NCBI GenBank assembly: GCA_025455685.1
Contig: JALOMB010000005.1
Span: forward strand, 1 to 41,350
Length of the DNA: 41,350 nt
Reading direction: 5' to 3'
From: Chitinophagales bacterium
Lineage (GTDB): Bacteria; Bacteroidota; Bacteroidia; Chitinophagales; JADJOU01
Made by a program: the position numbers and the translations under genes
The notes under the pieces: model-generated
What the model saw: only the letters and a program-made list of their open reading frames with translations
The model's database searches: none
Told to the model about the DNA's origin: nothing
Shown: positions 7,361 through 15,010 of the stretch, one piece after another
Layout of the letters: each line of letters opens with the position of its first letter
Position numbering within the stretch: the first letter of the stretch is position 1

Positions 7361-7980
7361 TTGCTAGTATCGGGCATTTCACACCTGAAAAAATTAAAAA
7401 CTTTTTAGATGAGGTAGATTTGGTGGAATTTCGCTGTGACCGATTATTTAAAACGACTCATTTTGATGAACTTCTGGCTTTTCGTAATCGGGCTATTTTC
7501 ACATACCGAACTTCTTTTAGTGCAAAACAAGAAGGCTTCGTTCTTCATTGTTTAGCTGCAAAAGTCAATGCAATCGATGTCGAAATCCGAGATTGGGAAT
7601 CTGTAGCTTCATGTTTCACTAGATTTGCTCCATTGTATTCACAAATCATTCTCTCTTACCATGCTTCCATAGATGGTCTGAAGCTCAAAACACTACAAAA
7701 AATGAAATCTATTCAAGCTATAGTTCCTTTTCCCATTAAGTTAAAAATTGCTTTTTATCCTAAAGATTGGAGCGATTTTATGATGATTTATGATGAATAT
7801 CCAGAAGATATCGTAATGGCTTTAGGAGATTTATCACTCAGAAGTAGAATCCAAAGCTTTTTAGATCATCGTCCCACTTATGTATATCTAAATTCATTAG
7901 ACCAAATGCACGACACTCAGCCAAGTTTAACTGAGCTTATAGCAGGTGTTTCTGATAAAAAAAAGCGAACTATTCTTTAA
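7354..7980 (+). CDS. aroD: Type I 3-dehydroquinate dehydratase
   Basis: Third shikimate step: dehydrates 3-dehydroquinate through a Schiff base. Signs of the type I class: VEFRCDRL (E25, R27, D29), YRT (R52), IDVEIRD (75-80), the catalytic histidine in SYHAS (H103), and the Schiff-base lysine in LKIAFYP (K131), 28 residues after the histidine, close to the E. coli/Salmonella spacing. At 208 residues it is shorter than the usual ~250, and the C-terminal SLRSRIQSF replaces the usual G..SR. The ATG at 7354 overlaps the end of aroA. The remaining genes of the pathway are not in the window. Confidence 0.9.
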   Translation: MLIASIGHFTPEKIKNFLDEVDLVEFRCDRLFKTTHFDELLAFRNRAIFTYRTSFSAKQEGFVLHCLAAKVNAIDVEIRDWESVASCFTRFAPLYSQIILSYHASIDGLKLKTLQKMKSIQAIVPFPIKLKIAFYPKDWSDFMMIYDEYPEDIVMALGDLSLRSRIQSFLDHRPTYVYLNSLDQMHDTQPSLTELIAGVSDKKKRTIL

Positions 7981-8034
7981 ATTTGCAAAGATATTTAATA
8001 GAAAAAATATATTTTAGCAACTTAAAAATAAATC

Positions 8035-8850
8035 ATGGACATTTCAAAAATACAGCAAGATATCATGGCCATATGGGAAGACAGAAGTCTTCTTGATACT
8101 CGAAAAGAGGTAATCAATCAAGTGATAGATTTGCTAGACCAAGGAAAAATTCGAGTAGCTTCTAAGGACAAGGGACAATGGATAGTTCATGAATGGATCA
8201 AAAAGGCTATTTTGCTTTATTTTCCAGCATCACAAATGGAAACAATTGACATGAAGCCTTTTGAGTTTCACGATAAAATACCTTTGAAGACTAATTATGC
8301 TGCTCAGCAAGTTCGAGTAGTCCCTCATGCTATTGCACGCAAAGGAAGTTTTCTGGAGCCAGGCGTGATTTTAATGCCATCATACACCAATATTGGTGCT
8401 TATATAGGGTCTAATACTATGGTGGACACATGGGCTACGGTAGGTTCTTGTGCTCAAATTGGCGCGAATGTTCACCTTAGTGGTGGTGTCGGAATTGGCG
8501 GTGTCCTAGAACCCCTCCAAGCGGCACCGGTCATCATAGAAGATGGTTGCTTTCTCGGTTCGCGATGTATCGTCGTAGAAGGCGTACGTGTAGAGCAAGA
8601 GGCCGTACTCGGTGCAAATGTCGTTTTAACTGCCTCGACCAAAATTATTGACGTAACTGGAGATAGTCCCGTGGAAATGAAAGGTATCGTACCTAGCCGT
8701 TCTGTAGTTATCCCTGGAACATATAACAAATCTTTTCCAGCGGGTGATTATCAAGTGCCTTGCGCCTTGATCATTGGCAAACGAAAAGCCTCTACAGACC
8801 TAAAAACCTCGCTTAACGACACGTTAAGAGAATTCAATGTATCGGTATAA
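8035..8850 (+). CDS. dapD: Tetrahydrodipicolinate N-succinyltransferase
   Basis: Succinylates tetrahydrodipicolinate with succinyl-CoA in the lysine and diaminopimelate pathway. The 271-residue length is normal. The N-terminal helical part is followed by RVVPHAIARKGSFLEPGVIL, the MPSYTNIGAYIG and MVDTWATVGSCAQIG turns of a left-handed parallel beta-helix of hexapeptide repeats, and the C-terminal GIVPSRSVVIPGTYNKSFP and PCALIIGKRKA segments, all characteristic of DapD. A weak promoter-like TATATTTT lies about 20 bases upstream, with no convincing -33 element. The stop codon overlaps the start of the next gene as TAATG, implying coupled translation. Confidence 0.96.
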   Translation: MDISKIQQDIMAIWEDRSLLDTRKEVINQVIDLLDQGKIRVASKDKGQWIVHEWIKKAILLYFPASQMETIDMKPFEFHDKIPLKTNYAAQQVRVVPHAIARKGSFLEPGVILMPSYTNIGAYIGSNTMVDTWATVGSCAQIGANVHLSGGVGIGGVLEPLQAAPVIIEDGCFLGSRCIVVEGVRVEQEAVLGANVVLTASTKIIDVTGDSPVEMKGIVPSRSVVIPGTYNKSFPAGDYQVPCALIIGKRKASTDLKTSLNDTLREFNVSV

Positions 8851-9233
8851 TGGAACATCCAAATTGGGTTGAAGAGAATTTAGATCTAGAGCATATCGAT
8901 TATCTAAAGCAATATTTCATAATGGATAAAAAGCTTTTTAATCTTATTCCCCTAGTGTCTGGATTTCAAATCAAGCTTTATGCACCACTTACGAGCTCTG
9001 AAGCCTACAGTTTATGGTTTATCCTCAAAGTAATAGCTGACTTGTCACCAATTGATTTTTCATTTCACACGCATGCTGACTATGAAATTGAATTTAATAC
9101 AAATGTATTAACTACCAAAAAAGCTATTCCTAAGGAAGTTATGGATGCTTTTCAGCCTAAAAGTAGCTTTCTTGATTTCCAGATTTGGCTCTTTGAAGCA
9201 ATAAAACCACTAGCAACTTATACTAAAAAATGA
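8850..9233 (+). CDS. Unknown small cytoplasmic protein coupled to dapD
   Basis: A 127-residue protein that I do not recognise. It has no signal peptide or membrane segment. It is acidic and aromatic-rich, with a pattern of alternating strands and helices (FQIKLYAPLTSSEAYSLWFI, then DFSFHTHADYEIEFNT). The ATG shares one base with the dapD stop (TAATG), so it is very probably translated by ribosomes ending dapD. That suggests a function related to DapD or simply shared expression. No catalytic motif is evident; HTH at about residues 73-75 is too little to call a metal site. Confidence 0.7.
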   Translation: MEHPNWVEENLDLEHIDYLKQYFIMDKKLFNLIPLVSGFQIKLYAPLTSSEAYSLWFILKVIADLSPIDFSFHTHADYEIEFNTNVLTTKKAIPKEVMDAFQPKSSFLDFQIWLFEAIKPLATYTKK

Positions 9234-9263
9234 TAATTTTAAGTGTAATGATATTATTTGCTT

Positions 9264-9271
9264 TATATTTG
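9264..9271 (+). promoter_or_regulatory. Bacteroidota -7 box upstream of exonuclease gene
   Basis: TATATTTG is a full TAnnTTTG match 30 bases before the exonuclease ATG, in a 68-base AT-rich gap. No TTG is seen at the -33 distance. Confidence 0.45.
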
Positions 9272-9301
9272 TGATTTGATAAATTTGTAATTTTATAATT
9301 A

Positions 9302-10075
9302 ATGCATTTAGAAAAGCCACTTTGTTTTTTTGATTTAGAAACGACAGGTACACAAATCACTTCAGATAAAATCGTAGAGATTTTCATTCTAAAGGTTCAT
9401 CCAGATCAATCCACGGAAGAACGCTATCATTTGATCAATCCACAAATACCTATTCCTGCAGAAGCTTCTGCGATTCATCATATAACTGATGACATGGTAG
9501 TCAATAAGCCTTGCTTTGAAGATGTGGCCTCTGAAATCTATGCATTTATCCAAGATTGTGATTTAGCAGGATATAATTCAAATAAATTCGATGTGCCTAT
9601 GTTGGTAGAGGAGCTCAGACGCGCCAATATTCATCTGAATCCTAATGATATAAATCTAATCGATATCATGAAGATTTATTTTCTCAAAGAACCAAGGGAT
9701 TTGACTAGTGCCTATAAATACTATTGTAATAAAAATTTAGACAACGCCCACTCTGCCAAAGCTGATGTATGGGCTACTTTTGAAATTTTCAAAGCTCAAA
9801 ATGAAAAATATTTAGATTTACCAAAAGATTTAAAAGAGCTTAGCCACATGCTTCGAGCTGATAAAAGTGGCAAGAGATTTTTAGATTTAAATCAACGATT
9901 TTACGAGCTAAACGGAGAATTTTTCATGAATTTTGGCAAACATAAAGATAAGAGCTTTAAGGAAATAGCAAAATCAGAAAAAGCCTATTTTCGTTGGATC
10001 TTAGAAAAAGATTTTCCCGCCGACACCAAGAGAGCCTTAGAAGACGCACTTAAATTAATTCACATTTCTGCTTAA
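9302..10075 (+). CDS. DnaQ-like DEDDh 3'-5' exonuclease
   Basis: A 257-residue exonuclease of the DnaQ/PolC-epsilon family. All five catalytic residues are visible: D11 and E13 in FFDLETTG, D97 in NSNKFDVPM, H150 and D155 in NAHSAKADVW. The first ~180 residues form the nuclease domain. The C-terminal part (about 205-250) contains MNFGKHKDKSFKEIAKSE and a YFRWILEKDFP element, a small extra domain seen in other Bacteroidota exonucleases of this kind. It lacks polymerase domains, so it could be the separate proofreading subunit or a repair or RNA nuclease. It is four bases ahead of the glycosyltransferase gene. Confidence 0.9.
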   Translation: MHLEKPLCFFDLETTGTQITSDKIVEIFILKVHPDQSTEERYHLINPQIPIPAEASAIHHITDDMVVNKPCFEDVASEIYAFIQDCDLAGYNSNKFDVPMLVEELRRANIHLNPNDINLIDIMKIYFLKEPRDLTSAYKYYCNKNLDNAHSAKADVWATFEIFKAQNEKYLDLPKDLKELSHMLRADKSGKRFLDLNQRFYELNGEFFMNFGKHKDKSFKEIAKSEKAYFRWILEKDFPADTKRALEDALKLIHISA

Positions 10076-10079
10076 TCAT

Positions 10080-10820
10080 ATGCCTGAGTCTTTTTTAGTC
10101 ATTATACCGACATACAACGAAATTGAAAACATCAAAGATATGATCGAAGCCGTACTCGACAATGAGCACGGTTTTCATTTACTCATAATCGACGACAACT
10201 CTCCTGACGGAACAGCTATGGAAGTCAAAAATCTTCAGCAAAATTATCCAGAGCGTCTTCATATACTAGAGCGAAGTGGAAAATTAGGTCTCGGTACAGC
10301 ATACATTCTAGGTTTTCGATGGGGTCTAGAACAAGGATATGATATTATCTGTGAAATGGATTGCGATTTTTCACATAATCCAGAAGATATCATTCGCCAC
10401 AAAGAAAATATATTAGGTGGTGCTGATGTATCTATAGGCTCGAGATATATTCCTGGAGGAGATGTCAAAGGTTGGGATAATCGTCGAGTTTTTCTATCCA
10501 AAGGAGCGTCTCTATATACTAGATTAGTGACTAGACTTCCTGTCAAAGATACCACTTCAGGTTTTGTGGCTTATCGAAGAGTGGTCCTAGAAACAATGGA
10601 TTTGTCAAAAATCATTTTCAAAGGCTATGCTTTTCAAATTCAAATGAAATACGCATGCCTAAAATTAGGATTTAAATTAGTAGAAATCCCCATAACCTTC
10701 ATAGATAGGGTTAAGGGAACTTCTAAACTCTCATCTAACATTATTTCTGAAGCTATCTTAGGTGTATTGAAGATTTGGTGGAGTGGCTTCACTACAGAAT
10801 ATCGAAGCAACGCAGTATGA
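10080..10820 (+). CDS. Polyprenol monophosphomannose synthase-like GT2 glycosyltransferase
   Basis: A 246-residue family-2 glycosyltransferase of the dolichol-phosphate-mannose synthase type. Motifs in order: IPTYNEIENI, IIDDNSPDGT (nucleotide site), CEMDCDFSHNPEDI (metal site, the DxD-like element), GSRYIPGGDVKGW, TTSGFVAYRR and KGYAFQIQMKYA, ending with a VKGTSKL stretch. No transmembrane C-terminus is present, as in the short soluble DPM1 type. It would transfer a sugar from GDP- or UDP-sugar onto polyprenyl phosphate at the inner membrane face for later glycosylation. The donor sugar is not fixed by sequence. Its stop overlaps the start of the DUF4407 gene as ATGA. Confidence 0.92.
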   Translation: MPESFLVIIPTYNEIENIKDMIEAVLDNEHGFHLLIIDDNSPDGTAMEVKNLQQNYPERLHILERSGKLGLGTAYILGFRWGLEQGYDIICEMDCDFSHNPEDIIRHKENILGGADVSIGSRYIPGGDVKGWDNRRVFLSKGASLYTRLVTRLPVKDTTSGFVAYRRVVLETMDLSKIIFKGYAFQIQMKYACLKLGFKLVEIPITFIDRVKGTSKLSSNIISEAILGVLKIWWSGFTTEYRSNAV

Positions 10821-11875
10821 TTTGGAATCCTATTCATAAATTTTTAGTTTATTGTTCTGGAGCTAATTTTAGCATTTTACAGAGAAGTCCAAGCGATATC
10901 AATAAACAAGTCGGTATTGGTGGCGTAGTATTGTTTACTGGCATTTTAGCTAGTTTGTCTTCGGGTTATGCGCTTTTCACAATATTCGAAACCTTATGGG
11001 CGGCATTTTTCTTTGGATTAATCTGGGGCTTAATGATATTTAACCTAGATAGATATATCGTATCTTCTATGCGAAAATCCGGGTCTTTTTGGCTACAAAT
11101 GCTCATGGCTCTTCCTCGAATTGCTTTAGCAGTAGTGCTCGGCATAGTTATTTCAAAACCTTTGGAATTGAAAATCTTCGAAAAAGAAATCAATAAACAG
11201 CTCAACGTAATCATCAATCGCAACAAAACAGAACTGCAAAATCAAGTAAAAACGAGATATAGCAACAAAAACGCTTCATTTATCTCAGAGAGAGATTCAA
11301 TCTTAAAACAAATGGCTCGATTACAAGCAAATTATGAATCAGCTACCTTAGACTTAGAAAAAGAAATTGTCGGCACCACCTCTGAAACTACTACGGGAAA
11401 AGTAGGCTATGGCTCCAATGCTAAACGAAAAGAAGCTCTAAAAACCCTAGCTAAGCAAGAGCTACAAGACTTTAGTACGGTAAATAAACAGAGACTTGAC
11501 TCACTCCAAAAAATAATCGATACAGAAAATCTACAATTAGAAACAGAACTCGAAGAAAATAGTATAGTTGAAGAAAAATATAATGGGATGGCAGCTCGAA
11601 TGCAAGCGCTTCATGAATTAGGCAAGCTATATCCAATTATAGGCATAGCGAGTACTTTTTTGATGTTGTTGTTTATATTCCTAGAGACATCTCCTGTTTT
11701 AGTCAAGCTCATTGCCCCAAAAGGCCCTTATGACTTAATTCTGGAACTGCATGAGAATCAATATAAATGGAAAAACAAAGAAGAGATAGCTAGCAAAGAT
11801 ATTATTGGAAAAGCTAAAATAGACATGCTTAGCCAGGAAGTATCAGAAATAGTCAAAAAGAAAAACAAGCCTTAA
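10817..11875 (+). CDS. DUF4407 membrane protein
   Basis: A 352-residue membrane protein with DUF4407 features: an N-terminal FLVYCSGANFSILQRSPSD segment, two hydrophobic segments (about 38-80) separated by a short loop, the NLDRYIVSS element, a third segment (about 98-117), a long charged coiled region of ~150 residues, and a last hydrophobic segment near the end (about 280-300) followed by ETSPVLVKL. Function of the family is unknown. The ATG at 10817 overlaps the previous stop by four bases (ATGA) and was preferred over a frame starting at 10775, because that extension would overlap 46 bases of the glycosyltransferase and is not family-like. Confidence 0.88.
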   Translation: MIWNPIHKFLVYCSGANFSILQRSPSDINKQVGIGGVVLFTGILASLSSGYALFTIFETLWAAFFFGLIWGLMIFNLDRYIVSSMRKSGSFWLQMLMALPRIALAVVLGIVISKPLELKIFEKEINKQLNVIINRNKTELQNQVKTRYSNKNASFISERDSILKQMARLQANYESATLDLEKEIVGTTSETTTGKVGYGSNAKRKEALKTLAKQELQDFSTVNKQRLDSLQKIIDTENLQLETELEENSIVEEKYNGMAARMQALHELGKLYPIIGIASTFLMLLFIFLETSPVLVKLIAPKGPYDLILELHENQYKWKNKEEIASKDIIGKAKIDMLSQEVSEIVKKKNKP

Positions 11876-12456
11876 AAAAACATATAGGCGACTCCTAAAC
11901 GACCGCCATATATAAAATTGTTTGATAAATGACTACTCATCATATAATTACCACTAATACTAGCATCGACACCCCAACGTTGATTAATATAATAAAAATA
12001 ACCCAATCGCAAGCCTAAAAGCAAATTAGCTGAAGAAGCACTCGTACTAGTAGTCTTAACGGCTGTTTCAGAAAGATTTACTCGTGAATAACTATTGACA
12101 TTTATAGGTAAAAATCCGATATCTGTAGCTAAGTAGAATCCATCGAATAAATATTTGAAATAATATCTCAACTGTGGCTCAAAATACAATGAATTTCCGA
12201 AATCTTGACGCAGAAAAGCCTGACCAGAAGGTAAAACGCCTTGAACAGAATGCTGACGATACATATAATCTACATTCAAACTAAATGTAAAATTGTCATT
12301 TATAAAATGCTCAAAACCAAGCCCACCTCCAGCAAAGACATGCTCTTCGACAGCTCTAGCCGAAAACCTAGCTTGGAAGTTTTTAAGCTGTGCACCTACT
12401 TCTATAGAATGAAATATAAGAAAATAGCCTAAAAATAGGAACGTTTTTTTACACAT
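11872..12456 (-). CDS. Predicted outer-membrane beta-barrel protein
   Basis: A 194-residue secreted protein with a signal segment (residues 4-22, ending VGAQ) and alternating amphipathic strands separated by turns, ending in a terminal phenylalanine (YMFF), as typical for barrels inserted by the BAM machinery. The stretches FTFSLNVDYMYRQ and YFEPQLRYYFKY resemble DUF3575-type or other Bacteroidota 8-stranded barrels. No function is recognised. Its 3' end overlaps the 3' end of the convergent DUF4407 gene by four bases. A TATATTTG box lies about 15 bases upstream of its ATG. Confidence 0.75.
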   Translation of the reverse strand: MCKKTFLFLGYFLIFHSIEVGAQLKNFQARFSARAVEEHVFAGGGLGFEHFINDNFTFSLNVDYMYRQHSVQGVLPSGQAFLRQDFGNSLYFEPQLRYYFKYLFDGFYLATDIGFLPINVNSYSRVNLSETAVKTTSTSASSANLLLGLRLGYFYYINQRWGVDASISGNYMMSSHLSNNFIYGGRLGVAYMFF

Positions 12457-12470
12457 AAAATTAATGAGAG

Positions 12471-12478
12471 CAAATATA
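12471..12478 (-). promoter_or_regulatory. Bacteroidota -7 box upstream of beta-barrel gene
   Basis: The minus strand reads TATATTTG, a full TAnnTTTG match about 15 bases before the beta-barrel ATG in a 48-base gap behind the TPR gene. The -33 element is not evident. Confidence 0.42.
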
Positions 12479-12504
12479 GTATTTTTTTAGTAAATCTCTA
12501 TAAT

Positions 12505-14298
12505 TTAAATTTTTTCTAAAATTTCTATTGATAAAGAGCGATAAACAGAATCTTTGAATTTTTTCAAAATAATATCGTAATGTTTTCGTGCTTCATCTGA
12601 ATTTTTAAGAAATTTCCTATTGAGCTCTGCTACATTAAAATGTACTTTGTCGAGCATAATTGATTTTGGAGATTGATCAATAATCTCTTCCAAGGCTTGT
12701 TTGGCATCTAGAAACTTACTTTGGGCTTGATAAATCTGAGCATAGAGCAATTTCAAATCATCAAACCAGGATTTTTCGGCATGTGCTTTTATCGTATTTA
12801 AGGTGTCGATAGCAATCCTGTACAAGCCTTGATGATATAGAAACTCGGCTTGTGCGAAGGATTTAAGCGGCGCATTGTCCGAAGAGTCATTGTAATTTTT
12901 TTCTATAAAGACCGAAAGCAATAAAGCATCATTAGCCAAAAGTTTAGTTGTCGAGCCTTTTAAAACATTGAGGATGTCTTGAGCGAGTTCAAACTCACCT
13001 TTGTAATAAAAAATTTTGGCATTTTTGAATCGTGCTTCCTCGGCAATTTTGCTCTCGGGATCGTCTTTTTCTACTTGAGCATAGAGCATAGCTGCTTCCC
13101 AAACATCTGAACGAAGCAAAGACAAATCCGCTTTTTTAACTTTCAAAGCGTTTTTGATAGCCATAGTCAAATTTGGTTTTGATAGCTGTAAATCTATATC
13201 AGAAATTGCTTTTACATGATTTTTGAGAAATATAGTTTGAAAATCAGCTCGAGTTATCAGAAATTCTAGTTCATAATTAGGATAAAAATAACCTTCATAG
13301 CGATTGATAAAAGAATCTAGCTTTTTGGCTTCCTGTTGCACTTGATTTGAATCTATAGTCAATAAGAGATTATAGCTAGCTATAATCTTCTTGAGCATTA
13401 GATTTCTACTTGGGATTTTGGCGTTTTGTTGTGCTTCCAATAAAGCGTCTAAACATTGATTTGCCTCAGCATATAAGCCTGAATGCATGGAAACATCTGC
13501 TAGATTTAAAAGTCTTCCTGAAAAATTCTGATCTAATTTATCCAAGGCCAAACCTACCATCACTGCTTCTTCATAGTCCTTTCGCTGCATAGCGAAATAA
13601 TACACGAGCTCATTAAAAAGTCGGTTATTTTTATATTTTTGAATGTTTTGGTAGAGTTTATTGGTAAAGAAATCAATAAATTCTTTATTTTCATTGTATT
13701 GAACTATATTTCGATACATTTGATGAAAAGACTCTTCATTTTGATCGACTCTTTTCATGATTTGTTGCGCAGCTTCCGAATATTGATTTAAATGGATTAA
13801 AGCACCAAAAAGATATTGTTCAAAGTCCGAATTTGGATTAATCTCATTTATTTTTTTGACGAAATGATATAGAATATAGTAATCATTGGTCTGTTTTAAT
13901 TGATGAATAAAACCATGAGCTTTGAGTTGATTGGCAGCATAATCACGGGCATACAAATTTATCTTGCTGATTGCTTTTGAGGTGTCTTTTAGTGTAAGTA
14001 GTGTTTTTATTTGTAATATTTCAAATTTAGGCTGCTCAAGATAGAATTTTTCTTTTTGATTTAGGACATCTAAAGCGATATTAGTTTTCCCTTGAAAAAT
14101 AAGCACTTGTACATAATTGGTTAAAACATCAATATTATTCTGAGGCAATAAATTTTCATAAATTTTTTCTGCTTCGGCATATTCTCTTTTATCTAAATGT
14201 CTACCGGCAACTCTCACAGACTCTAAAAAGCTCTGTGCCTGTAACATGAGTCCAGTCATGATAAAAAGAGGTAACAATAAAAACTTTTTGTTATACAT
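12505..14298 (-). CDS. Secreted tetratricopeptide-repeat protein
   Basis: A 597-residue protein with a signal peptide (about residues 1-21, ending LQAQS) and helical repeats through the rest. TPR-like units are clearest near the ends: LDKREYAEAEKIYENLLPQ at about 34-52, and DLKLLYAQIYQAQSKFLDAK plus FLKNSDEARKHYDIILKKF near the C-terminus. No catalytic domain is apparent. Such proteins act as periplasmic scaffolds in Bacteroidota envelope systems, but no partner is proven. Its ATG overlaps the pyrH stop by eight bases, so its translation is tied to pyrH, an odd pairing with a nucleotide-metabolism enzyme (frr is the more usual pyrH neighbour). Confidence 0.85.
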   Translation of the reverse strand: MYNKKFLLLPLFIMTGLMLQAQSFLESVRVAGRHLDKREYAEAEKIYENLLPQNNIDVLTNYVQVLIFQGKTNIALDVLNQKEKFYLEQPKFEILQIKTLLTLKDTSKAISKINLYARDYAANQLKAHGFIHQLKQTNDYYILYHFVKKINEINPNSDFEQYLFGALIHLNQYSEAAQQIMKRVDQNEESFHQMYRNIVQYNENKEFIDFFTNKLYQNIQKYKNNRLFNELVYYFAMQRKDYEEAVMVGLALDKLDQNFSGRLLNLADVSMHSGLYAEANQCLDALLEAQQNAKIPSRNLMLKKIIASYNLLLTIDSNQVQQEAKKLDSFINRYEGYFYPNYELEFLITRADFQTIFLKNHVKAISDIDLQLSKPNLTMAIKNALKVKKADLSLLRSDVWEAAMLYAQVEKDDPESKIAEEARFKNAKIFYYKGEFELAQDILNVLKGSTTKLLANDALLLSVFIEKNYNDSSDNAPLKSFAQAEFLYHQGLYRIAIDTLNTIKAHAEKSWFDDLKLLYAQIYQAQSKFLDAKQALEEIIDQSPKSIMLDKVHFNVAELNRKFLKNSDEARKHYDIILKKFKDSVYRSLSIEILEKI

Positions 14299-15001
14299 TT
14301 ACTAAAGACCCTAGATTTTCTCCACGGACTATTTTTTCAAGTGTTCCTTCTTCATTTACATTATAAATAATAATAGGTAATTTATTTTCTTGACAAAGCG
14401 TAAAAGCAGTCATATCCATAACAGAGTATTTTTTTAGAATAACTTCATCAAAAGAAACTTTATTAATTTTAGTGGCTTTAGCATCTTTTCTAGGATCTGC
14501 TGTATATATTCCGTCCACATTGGTAGCTTTGATTAGAACATCAGCCTGAATTTCAACTGCTCTAAGGGCTGCAGCAGAGTCAGTAGTAAAAAAAGGATTT
14601 CCTGTACCAGCACCAAAAATAACTACTCTACCTTTTTCAAGATGTCTTATCGCCCTTCTTCTAATAAAGGGTTCAGCAATTTCATCCATTTTAATAGCAC
14701 TCATCAATCTAGTATAGACTCCGTTTGACTCCAAAGCAGATTGAAGAGCTACCCCATTAATCATGGTAGCGAGCATACCCATATAATCTCCTTGCGCTTT
14801 ATCAATTCCATTGTCTGCCGCTTGAATACCTCTAAAGATATTTCCTCCACCAATCACTATGGCGACTTGTGTCCCTATCTCCACTAACGTTTTGACTTCT
14901 TTGGCATATTTTTGAAGAATTTTAGGATCTATCCCAAATTGCATTTCACCCATTAAGGCTTCCCCACTGAGTTTTAGCATAATTCTCTTGTAATTATTCA
15001 T
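14291..15001 (-). CDS. pyrH: UMP kinase
   Basis: A 236-residue UMP kinase, making UDP from UMP; essential for pyrimidine nucleotides. The amino-acid-kinase fold markers are clear: MLKLSGEAL (about residues 8-16), VIGGGNIFRG (49-58), DYMGMLATMINGVALQSALE (the UMP-site region), RRAIRHLEKGRVVIFGAGTG, FFTTDSAAALRA and the KATNVDGIYTADP segment, all typical of the bacterial hexameric enzyme. It starts nine bases after the stop of the giant surface-protein gene and shares eight bases with the TPR gene. No TAnnTTTG box was found between the giant gene and the ATG. Confidence 0.97.
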   Translation of the reverse strand: MNNYKRIMLKLSGEALMGEMQFGIDPKILQKYAKEVKTLVEIGTQVAIVIGGGNIFRGIQAADNGIDKAQGDYMGMLATMINGVALQSALESNGVYTRLMSAIKMDEIAEPFIRRRAIRHLEKGRVVIFGAGTGNPFFTTDSAAALRAVEIQADVLIKATNVDGIYTADPRKDAKATKINKVSFDEVILKKYSVMDMTAFTLCQENKLPIIIYNVNEEGTLEKIVRGENLGSLVNV

Positions 15002-15010
15002 CGAATATAT

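Noticed and set aside
7986-7993. TATCTTTG on the minus strand between aroD and dapD
   Set aside because: A full -7 box, but it would drive antisense transcription into aroD, with no gene or RNA structure downstream. Probably chance in AT-rich DNA.
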